Positions 11,893 through 17,686 of a DNA stretch of 17,686 nt are shown here, piece after piece. Made by a program: the position numbers and the translations under genes. The notes beneath the pieces were generated by a model that was given only the letters and a program-made list of their open reading frames with translations, was not told the origin of the DNA and did not search any database. The stretch comes from Solirubrobacterales bacterium (GTDB lineage: Bacteria; Actinomycetota; Thermoleophilia; Solirubrobacterales; Solirubrobacteraceae), in contig JAOPZU010000428.1 of the NCBI GenBank assembly GCA_025963955.1, positions 1 to 17,686 on the forward strand. The letters run 5' to 3'. Numbering within the stretch: position 1 is the stretch's first letter; every line of letters begins with the position of its first letter.

Positions 11893-13578
11893 TCAGGCCA
11901 GTGTCGGGATGATGCCCAGGACGGCCTCGACCGCACCCTCGAGCGGGATGCCGCCGTCGATGTCCTCCAGGCCGCGGCGGCGCTGCGCCTCGATCGTCCC
12001 CGAGTCCAGCGAGCGCTTGCCGAGCGTGAGGCGCAGCGGGCAGCCCAGCAGCTCGGCCTCCGCGAACTTCTCGCCGTTGCCCGTGTCTCGGTCGTCGTAG
12101 AGGACCTCCACCCCGGCGGCGCGCAGCTCCTCGTAGAGCGCGTCGGCGGCCGCGCGCTCCGGCGTCCCGCCCTGGCCGAGGGAGACGAGGTTGACGGTCC
12201 ACGGCGCGATTGCGACCGGCCAGGAGATGCCCTTCTCGTCGGCGAACTGCTCGACCGCCGCGGCGGCGATGCGCGCCGGCCCGATGCCGTAGGAGCCCAT
12301 GACGATGGTCTGCGGCCGGCCGTCCTGGTCCAGGAAGGTCGCACCGAGCGGCTCGGAGTACCGCGTGCCGAGCTTGAAGATGTTCCCGATCTCGATGGCC
12401 GGCACGATCCGGACCGTCTCCCCGCCGATCGTGTCCCCCGGCTCGACCGCCCGCACGTCGGCGCGGGGGGCGTCCTCCGGCACGACGAAGCCGCGCAGGT
12501 GCGCGTCCGGCCGGTTGGCCCCGACGACGTACGGCCCGTCGGCGACCGCGGCGTCGTAGAGCACCTCCACCGCCGTCAGGGGCTCGTGCGGGCCGATCGA
12601 CCCGGGCGGCCCGATCTGCGCGGTGATCTCCTCCGGCGTCGCCGGGCGGAACGTCGACCGCAGCGCGTTCTGGAGCTTGACGCCCTGCACGCGGTGGTCG
12701 CCGCGGACCACGACGAGGACCAGGCGCCCGTCGTCGGCCGCGACGACGGGGTAGGCCTTCAGCAGCGCACCCGCCGGCAGCCCGAGGGCGGCGCTCAGCG
12801 CGTCGATCGTGGTGGCGCCGGGGGTGGCGACCTCGGTGAGCGCCGTGTCGTCCGGCAGCTCGACCGGCTGGGCGTCGGCCGACGCGACCTCGAGGTTCGC
12901 CGCGTAGCCCGGCGCGAGGACCACGTCGTCCTCCCCGGCGGGACAGGGCGCCATGTACTCGTGCGCGACGGTGCCGCCCATCATCCCGACGTCCGACTGG
13001 CACTCGAACCACTCCAGCCCCGTGCGTGCGTAGATCCGCGCGTACGCCCCGCGGTGCGCCTCGTACTGGACGTCCAGGCCGGCTTCGTCGCGGTCGAAGG
13101 AGTAGGAGTCCTTCATGATGAACTCGCGGGTGCGCAGGATCCCCGCCCGCGGGCGTGCCTCGTCCCGCTCCTTGACCTGGAAGTGGTAGAGCGTCTTGGG
13201 CAGGTCGCGGTAGGACTTCACGGCCGCGGCGACGTGGAAGGTGACCGCTTCCTCGTGCGTCATCGCGAGGACCATCTCGCTGCCCTTACGGTCCTCGAGC
13301 GTGAAGAGCTCGTCGATCTGGTCGCGGCCCGTCTTGCGCCACAGCTCGCGCGGGTGCATGACGGGCAGCAGCAGCTCCTGTCCGCCGATCCCGTCGATCT
13401 CCTCGCGGATGATCTGCACGACCTTCTCGTGCACGCGCCACCCGGCCGGCAGCCAGCTCCACAGGCCGGCGCCGAGCTGGCGCACCAGCCCGGCGCGCAC
13501 CATCAGCTTGTGCGAGAGCGCCTCCGCGTCGGCGGGCGGCTGGCGCTCGGTGGGCAGGAACAGGACGGAGCGACGCAT
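11893..13578 (-). CDS. proS: Prolyl-tRNA synthetase
   Basis: A 561-residue class II synthetase, bacterial type, attaching proline to tRNA-Pro. Seen: N-terminus RSVLFLPTERQPPADAEALS, VRQLGAGLWSWLPAGWRVH, motif 2 FQVKERDEARPRAGILRTRE, IMKDSYSFDRDEAG, the conserved FECQSDVGMMGGTVAHEYM, an inserted YbaK-like editing domain (about residues 225-380), motif 3 VMGSYGIGPARIAAAAVEQF, and an anticodon-binding C-terminus starting near WTVNLVSLG. It is slightly shorter than the ~570-residue norm. The ATG at 13578 follows TAGGCT (13593-13588) by 9 nt, so it is probably leaderless. The divergent sodA promoter lies just upstream. Confidence 0.97.
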   Translation of the reverse strand: MRRSVLFLPTERQPPADAEALSHKLMVRAGLVRQLGAGLWSWLPAGWRVHEKVVQIIREEIDGIGGQELLLPVMHPRELWRKTGRDQIDELFTLEDRKGSEMVLAMTHEEAVTFHVAAAVKSYRDLPKTLYHFQVKERDEARPRAGILRTREFIMKDSYSFDRDEAGLDVQYEAHRGAYARIYARTGLEWFECQSDVGMMGGTVAHEYMAPCPAGEDDVVLAPGYAANLEVASADAQPVELPDDTALTEVATPGATTIDALSAALGLPAGALLKAYPVVAADDGRLVLVVVRGDHRVQGVKLQNALRSTFRPATPEEITAQIGPPGSIGPHEPLTAVEVLYDAAVADGPYVVGANRPDAHLRGFVVPEDAPRADVRAVEPGDTIGGETVRIVPAIEIGNIFKLGTRYSEPLGATFLDQDGRPQTIVMGSYGIGPARIAAAAVEQFADEKGISWPVAIAPWTVNLVSLGQGGTPERAAADALYEELRAAGVEVLYDDRDTGNGEKFAEAELLGCPLRLTLGKRSLDSGTIEAQRRRGLEDIDGGIPLEGAVEAVLGIIPTLA

Positions 13579-13587
13579 CTGGCGGAC

Positions 13588-13593
13588 AGCCTA
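13588..13593 (-). promoter_or_regulatory. Leaderless -10 box (TAGGCT) of proS
   Basis: TAGGCT reads on the minus strand 9 nt before the proS ATG at 13578, with no Shine-Dalgarno in between. Confidence 0.45.
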
Positions 13594-13672
13594 CGCCGCG
13601 CCGTCCGCGACGGGCCGGCCGGGAGCCGCGAACGCGGCGCGCGGGACCGGGGAGCCGCGCCCGGGTCGGGGG

Positions 13673-13700
13673 TTGGAGCCCTGACGGGTGGGGTTATGCT
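13673..13700 (+). promoter_or_regulatory. Promoter of superoxide dismutase gene
   Basis: TTGGAG (13673-13678), a 16-nt spacer and TATGCT (13695-13700) fit a housekeeping promoter. The expected start near 13707 gives a leader of about 47 nt ending in AGGAGA (13739-13744), 9 nt before the ATG. Confidence 0.6.
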
Positions 13701-13753
13701 CGGGCGGGTAGAGAAACCTCACCCCGAATCGCCGAAACAGGAGAACGCCCCAT

Positions 13754-14359
13754 ATGGCCTACGAGGTCCCCGCACTGCCGTACGCGTACGACGCGCTCGA
13801 GCCGCACATCGACGCCGAGACGATGACGTTGCACCACGACAAGCACCACCAGGCTTACGTGGACAAGGTCAACGCCGCGCTGGAGGGCACGGAGCTCGCC
13901 GACAAGCCGATCGAGGAGGTCATCGCGAACCTCGACGCCGTTCCGGCCGACAAGAAGGGCCCGGTCCGCAACAACGGTGGTGGCCACCTGAACCACTCGC
14001 TCTTCTGGGAGTCCATGAGCCCCGACGGCGGCGGCGAGCCCTCGGGTGAGCTCGGCGAGGCCATCACGGCCGCCTTCGGCTCCTTCGACGCCTTCAAGGA
14101 GCAGTTCGAGGCCGCGGGCGTCGCGCAGTTCGGCTCGGGCTGGGCGTGGCTGGTCCTCGACGGCGGCGAGCTGAAGATCACCTCGACCGCGAACCAGGAC
14201 AACCCCGTCTCCGACGGCAAGGTCGCCCTGCTCGGCAACGACGTCTGGGAGCACGCGTACTACGTCAGCTACCGCAACCGCCGCCCCGAGTACCTCAAGG
14301 CGTGGTGGAACGTCGTGGCGTGGGACAAGGTCGCCGAGCGGTACGCCGCCGCCCGGTAG
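13754..14359 (+). CDS. sodA: Superoxide dismutase, manganese type
   Basis: A 201-residue Fe/Mn superoxide dismutase converting superoxide to peroxide and oxygen. Metal ligands are His27 (MTLHHDKHH), His81 (GGGHLNH), Asp163 and His167 (NDVWEHAYY). Gly76-Gly77 in the NNGGGHLNH segment and Gln148 in TANQDNP are the residue types typical of Mn enzymes; Fe enzymes usually carry the glutamine in the earlier position. Metal use still needs assay, since cambialistic forms exist. There is no signal peptide, so it is cytosolic unless exported otherwise. It has its own promoter and an AGGAGA ribosome binding site, and is followed by two hairpins. Confidence 0.96.
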   Translation: MAYEVPALPYAYDALEPHIDAETMTLHHDKHHQAYVDKVNAALEGTELADKPIEEVIANLDAVPADKKGPVRNNGGGHLNHSLFWESMSPDGGGEPSGELGEAITAAFGSFDAFKEQFEAAGVAQFGSGWAWLVLDGGELKITSTANQDNPVSDGKVALLGNDVWEHAYYVSYRNRRPEYLKAWWNVVAWDKVAERYAAAR

Positions 14360-14372
14360 TCCTCCCGCGTGC

Positions 14373-14435
14373 GGCCGGGCGTCCGCGCCCGGCCCGTCGC
14401 CGCGAGCGGCCGTCATTCCCGGGTGGCGGCCGCTC
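14373..14435 (+). terminator. Two tandem hairpins after sodA
   Basis: GGCCGGGCG-tccg-CGCCCGGCC (14373-14394) is a perfect 9-bp stem 13 nt after the sodA stop. GAGCGGCCG (14404-14412) with CGGCCGCTC (14427-14435) is a second 9-bp stem with a 14-nt loop. Neither has a long T-tract; the second is followed by TGCGTT. They would isolate sodA from the glycosidase operon. Confidence 0.65.
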
Positions 14436-14500
14436 TGCGTTCGGGCCCCGGTCCGTCGGCATGCGGCCCGGGCGGCGGATCGCCACCGAGACTTTCCGGG

Positions 14501-14579
14501 TAGCCTCGCGTTCTGCTCAAGGATGGGCGCGCCGGGAAGGGCTGGGCGCCGCCCACGTCCCACTCCCACCCCTGGAGAG
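14501..14579 (+). promoter_or_regulatory. Promoter -10 and ribosome binding site of glycosidase operon
   Basis: TAGCCT (14501-14506) is a -10 candidate, giving a start near 14513 and a leader of about 75 nt. GGAGAG (14574-14579) lies 9 nt before the ATG at 14589. No convincing -35 is seen. The ribosome binding site and the signal peptide decide the start at 14589 over the in-frame ATG at 14523. Confidence 0.45.
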
Positions 14580-14588
14580 CCTCACCGC

Positions 14589-16172
14589 ATGCCGCCGATC
14601 CTCCGCTGTCTCCGGGCCCTCGCGCTCGCCGTCCTGCTCCTCTGCGTTGTCGGTCCTGCCGCCGCGCAGGCGTCCTCGAGCCAGCTCTCGATCATGCAGG
14701 ACGACGACCTGCTGCTCTACCGCGGGGACAACATCCGCGACCAGACGCTGCGCCAGATGAAGGGCCTCGGCGTCGACGCCGTGCGCGTGACCGTGCTCTG
14801 GAGCGTGGTCGCGCAGGACGCGAACGACGGCAAGGCGACCAAGGCGCAGAAGAAGCGCTTCAAGACGCTCGGCGCCGACAACCCGAAGGCCTACCCCAAG
14901 GGCAACTGGGACAAGTACGACAACCTGGACCGCGCGTGCAGGACGCTCGGCATCACCTGCTACTTCGACGTGACCGGCCCTGGGCCGCTGTGGGTCAACG
15001 GCAAGCCGCCGAAGCAGCACGCGAAGGACGCGAAGTGGTGGAAGCCGAATCCGCGCCAGTTCTACAAGTTCGTCCAGGCCGTCGGCAAGCGCTACACCGG
15101 GAAGTACCGCGACGAGAACACCCCGAACACGCTGCCGAAGATCGGCTTCTGGGGCCTCTGGAACGAGCCGAACCAGGGTGGCTGGCTGCGCCCCCAGTGG
15201 GAGAACGGCAAGGCCGTCTCCCCCTCGCTGTTCCGCGCGCTCTACCAGTTCGGGCGCCGCGCGCTGGTGAGCACGGGTCACGGCGGGGACCTGATCCTCC
15301 TCGGCGAGACCGCCCCGGCGAACGTCGCGCGCAAGACGACGACCTCCGCGATGGGGCCGAAGATCTTCATCAACGAGCTGCTGTGCGGCCCGGGTTCCAA
15401 CGGCCTCGGCTGCTCCTCCTTCAAGAAGGACGGCCCGCTGCAGGCCTACGCCTGGGCGCACCACCCGTACACGAAGAAGCTCGCGCCGACCCAGCGCGAC
15501 CCGGACCCGACGACCTACACGCTCGCGAACTTCGGTGAGCTCGGGACCCAGCTGGACCAGCTCGCCGCCGCGACCGGCAACATCGCGGCCAACATGCCGC
15601 TCATCTCCACCGAGTTCGGGTACGAGACCAACCCGCCGGACCCGTTCGCGGCGACCACGACGGCGCAGCAGGCGGCCTTCGACCAGCTCGCGGACCTCAT
15701 CACGTACCTGAACCCGCGCGTGGTCGGCAACACCCAGTTCCAGCTGCGCGACGTCAAGCCGGACAAGACGAAGAAGAAGGACTCCAAGTCCTATTGGGCC
15801 ACCTACCAGTCGGGCATCCTGACCGCCGGCGGCACCGAGAAGCCCGCCGCCGTCGCGTACCGGATGCCGTTCCTGGCGACCGTCACCGGGCGCGACGAGG
15901 CCGGCCTCCCGATGATCTCCGTCTTCGGGCAGCTGCGGTTCCTGCCGAACGTCACCTCGGACCTGTTCCCGGAGACGGTCCACCTGCAGTTCCTGCCGTT
16001 CGGCGCCCCGCCGACCGCCTGGGCCGACTTCGGCGACCCGATCACCGTGACCAACGGCGTCGGGTACTACACGGGCGCGGCGACCCTGCCGGGCGCGGGG
16101 CAGATCCGGATGCGCTGGAGCGGGCTCGCGCAGCCCTACGCGCTGACGTCCCTGCCGCAGGCCGTCCAGTGA
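14589..16172 (+). CDS. Secreted clan GH-A glycoside hydrolase-like protein
   Basis: A 527-residue exported protein. Residues 1-28 form a signal peptide (MPPILRCLRALALAVLLLCV, cut after AQA). A TIM-barrel follows: VDAVRVTVLWSVVA, ITCYFDVTGPGPLW, WGLWNEPNQGGWL with general acid/base Glu193, LLGETAP, WAHHPYTK, and ISTEFGYETNPPD with nucleophile Glu342. WNEPN plus a later TEFG is the catalytic pair of clan GH-A (GH5, GH39 and relatives). Residues from about 430 form a beta-rich C-terminal domain (VSVFGQLRFLPN-like strands, end IRMRWSG). The CAZy family and polysaccharide substrate cannot be fixed by eye. It is coupled to a paralogue through a GTGA overlap. Confidence 0.82.
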   Translation: MPPILRCLRALALAVLLLCVVGPAAAQASSSQLSIMQDDDLLLYRGDNIRDQTLRQMKGLGVDAVRVTVLWSVVAQDANDGKATKAQKKRFKTLGADNPKAYPKGNWDKYDNLDRACRTLGITCYFDVTGPGPLWVNGKPPKQHAKDAKWWKPNPRQFYKFVQAVGKRYTGKYRDENTPNTLPKIGFWGLWNEPNQGGWLRPQWENGKAVSPSLFRALYQFGRRALVSTGHGGDLILLGETAPANVARKTTTSAMGPKIFINELLCGPGSNGLGCSSFKKDGPLQAYAWAHHPYTKKLAPTQRDPDPTTYTLANFGELGTQLDQLAAATGNIAANMPLISTEFGYETNPPDPFAATTTAQQAAFDQLADLITYLNPRVVGNTQFQLRDVKPDKTKKKDSKSYWATYQSGILTAGGTEKPAAVAYRMPFLATVTGRDEAGLPMISVFGQLRFLPNVTSDLFPETVHLQFLPFGAPPTAWADFGDPITVTNGVGYYTGAATLPGAGQIRMRWSGLAQPYALTSLPQAVQ

Positions 16173-17686
16173 GTCACCGCCGCTCCCGCTCCCTCCGCGG
16201 GGGCGGCCTGGCCGCTCTGGTCGTCCTGGCGGCGTGCACGCTGGCCCCGGCCGGCGCACACGCTGCCAGGACGCAGGATTCGATCTTCGAGGACGACGCC
16301 CAGCTCGTGCTCGCCAACGACGCGGCGCGCGAGCGCACGCTCGACGACCTGGCCGAGCTCGGCACGGACACCGTGCACTCGATCGTGTTCTGGAACCGCG
16401 TGGCCCCCGACCCGACGTCGAAGACGCGGCCGAGCGGCTTCGACGGCAGCGACCCGGCCGCCTACCCCGCCGGCTTCTGGGACCGGTACGACGGCCTGGT
16501 CCGCGGGGCGACCGCGCGCGGGCTCGACCTGATCCTCTCCCCCGCCAGTCCGATGCCGCTCTGGGCGTCCGGCTGCCCGAAGGCCGGTGCCGCGCTGCGC
16601 CGCACGTGCCGCCCGAACCTGACGCAGTACAAGCGCTTCGTGCAGGCGCTCGGCCGGCGCTACTCCGGCGAGTACGCCGACGAGAACCAGGGCGGCGTCG
16701 TGCTGCCGCGGGTCTCGCGCTGGTCGGTGTGGAACGAGCCGAACCAGGGCGGCTGGCTCCAGCCGCAGTACGCGCGGGTGGGCGGCAAGGCCGTCCCGCA
16801 GTCCCCCGTCATCTACCGCGGGCTCGTCCGCGCGGCGCTGAAGGGGCTCGCCGCCTCCGGGCACGCGACGGACGACGTGCTGCTCGGCGAGACCGCGCCG
16901 CTCGGGCGGAGGACCGGCTCCCTGTCCACGCGGCCGATCGCTCCCGGTGACTTCCTGCGCGCGGTGCTCTGCCTGGACGCCAGGGGCCGCGCCGTGACGG
17001 GCGGCAGCGCCAAGGCGCTGGACTGCGGCGGCTTCCGGAGGCTCGCCGTCACCGGCGTCGCGCACCACCCGTACACGCGTGGCGGCAGCCAGCCGCCGAC
17101 CGCGGCCGGCGGCGCGACCGAGATCACGATCAGCTCCGCCTCCCGGCTGAAGCGCATCCTCGCGGCCGCGGGCTCGCACGGGCGGACGCGGTCGCACCTG
17201 CCGATCTACTACACCGAGTTCGGCTTCCAGACCAACCCGCCGGACCAGCTCTTCGGCGTGCCGCTGGCCAAGCAGGCGGCGTACCTGAACCAGAGCGACT
17301 TCATCGCCTACAAGGACCGCGCCGTCCGCTCCGTGGCGCAGTACGAGCTGCGGGACGAGAAGAACCTGGGGGGCTTCCAGACCGGGCTACGGTTCCTCGA
17401 CGGGACCGCCAAGCCCGCGTTCGGCGCCTACCGCATGCCGATCTGGGTCTCCCGGTCTGGCAGCCGCCTCCGCGTCTGGGGCCAGATCCGGCCGGCGAAG
17501 GACGACGCCCAGGAGTCCGTCGACGTGCAGAACGACCCCGCCGGCGGGGACGCCTTCGAGACCGTCACCACCGTCGCCGTGGCCAACCGCAAGGGCTTCG
17601 TCGACGTGAAGGTCCCGAAGGCCGGCGGAAGCTGGCGCCTGCGCTGGTCGCCGGCGGACGGCGGGCCGACCATCACGAGCCGCACC
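16169..17686 (+). CDS. Second clan GH-A glycoside hydrolase-like protein, paralogue, 3' end cut
   Basis: The frame is open from GTG at 16169 to the window end (506 residues, no stop reached, probably nearly complete). GTG overlaps the upstream TGA as GTGA, so translation is coupled. Seen: signal peptide MSHRRSRSLRGGGLAALVVL with an LAAC lipobox-like site (Cys23) as well as an AGAHA signal-peptidase I site, so it may be a lipoprotein or secreted. Catalytic Glu190 is in VWNEPNQGGWLQPQ and Glu350 in YYTEFGFQTNPPD. LLGETAP, HHPYT and YRMP are shared with the upstream paralogue, in the same order. The C-terminal beta domain is also alike (WGQIRPAK, WRLRWSP). A tandem duplication with divergence is the likely origin. 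Confidence 0.85.
   Translation, partial: MSHRRSRSLRGGGLAALVVLAACTLAPAGAHAARTQDSIFEDDAQLVLANDAARERTLDDLAELGTDTVHSIVFWNRVAPDPTSKTRPSGFDGSDPAAYPAGFWDRYDGLVRGATARGLDLILSPASPMPLWASGCPKAGAALRRTCRPNLTQYKRFVQALGRRYSGEYADENQGGVVLPRVSRWSVWNEPNQGGWLQPQYARVGGKAVPQSPVIYRGLVRAALKGLAASGHATDDVLLGETAPLGRRTGSLSTRPIAPGDFLRAVLCLDARGRAVTGGSAKALDCGGFRRLAVTGVAHHPYTRGGSQPPTAAGGATEITISSASRLKRILAAAGSHGRTRSHLPIYYTEFGFQTNPPDQLFGVPLAKQAAYLNQSDFIAYKDRAVRSVAQYELRDEKNLGGFQTGLRFLDGTAKPAFGAYRMPIWVSRSGSRLRVWGQIRPAKDDAQESVDVQNDPAGGDAFETVTTVAVANRKGFVDVKVPKAGGSWRLRWSPADGGPTITSRT

Noticed and set aside
11110..14049. A 979-residue open frame on the plus strand opposite pgsA-like, proS and part of sodA.
   Set aside because: It is antisense to clearly conserved genes, has Arg/Pro/Ala-rich composition with no domain, and such frames arise readily at this GC content.
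14517..16259. A 580-residue minus-strand frame opposite the first glycosidase.
   Set aside because: Antisense shadow; the plus-strand frame has a signal peptide and catalytic motifs.

Overview
The window is very GC-rich, gene-dense bacterial DNA. GC-ending codons, GTG starts, many TANNNT boxes directly in front of start codons, actinobacterial-type SOS boxes and an RsiG/FHA/FtsR gene cluster all point to an actinomycete. A deep-branching member of the Thermoleophilia/Solirubrobacterales type is my best inference; no rRNA or other marker proves it. I see no tRNA, rRNA, insertion sequence, prophage or CRISPR array.

Layout. 1-1160 (minus): a TesB-like thioesterase, cut by the window edge, translationally coupled to an alpha/beta hydrolase. 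1173-1916 (plus): a thioredoxin with a helical TPR-like tail (CnoX/YbbN architecture). 1927-3804 (minus): a second alpha/beta hydrolase behind dinB (DNA polymerase IV), which carries a LexA box. 3941-4881 (minus): a secreted RlpA-like cell-wall protein. Its leader holds a perfect SOS box at the putative transcription start, a c-di-AMP (ydaO/yuaA) riboswitch and a hairpin over the ribosome binding site. 4991-7321 (minus): an amidohydrolase, an ECF-type sigma factor and a PaaI-type thioesterase. 7401-8486 (plus): a single-pass membrane protein with an N-terminal sigma4-like HTH and an anti-sigma-like remainder. 8515-11117 (minus): a compact operon rsiG - FHA (GarA-like) - ftsR - apt - SRPBCC protein. 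11193-13578 (minus): CDP-alcohol phosphatidyltransferase and proS. 13754-14359 (plus): Mn-type superoxide dismutase. 14589-17686 (plus): two coupled, paralogous secreted clan GH-A glycoside hydrolases, the second running off the end.

How the parts fit. The most striking unit is 3804-4881. Both dinB and the RlpA-like gene have palindromic LexA boxes, and the RlpA-like gene also has a c-di-AMP aptamer directly after its SOS box. This suggests that DNA damage and c-di-AMP (cell-wall or osmotic state) are both read in control of one peptidoglycan-active protein. The rsiG cluster contains a c-di-GMP signature protein, so both cyclic dinucleotides appear to be sensed within about 7 kb. About half of the genes look leaderless: a TANNNT -10 box lies 7-9 nt before the start codon, with no Shine-Dalgarno. 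The rest have a leader and a ribosome binding site.
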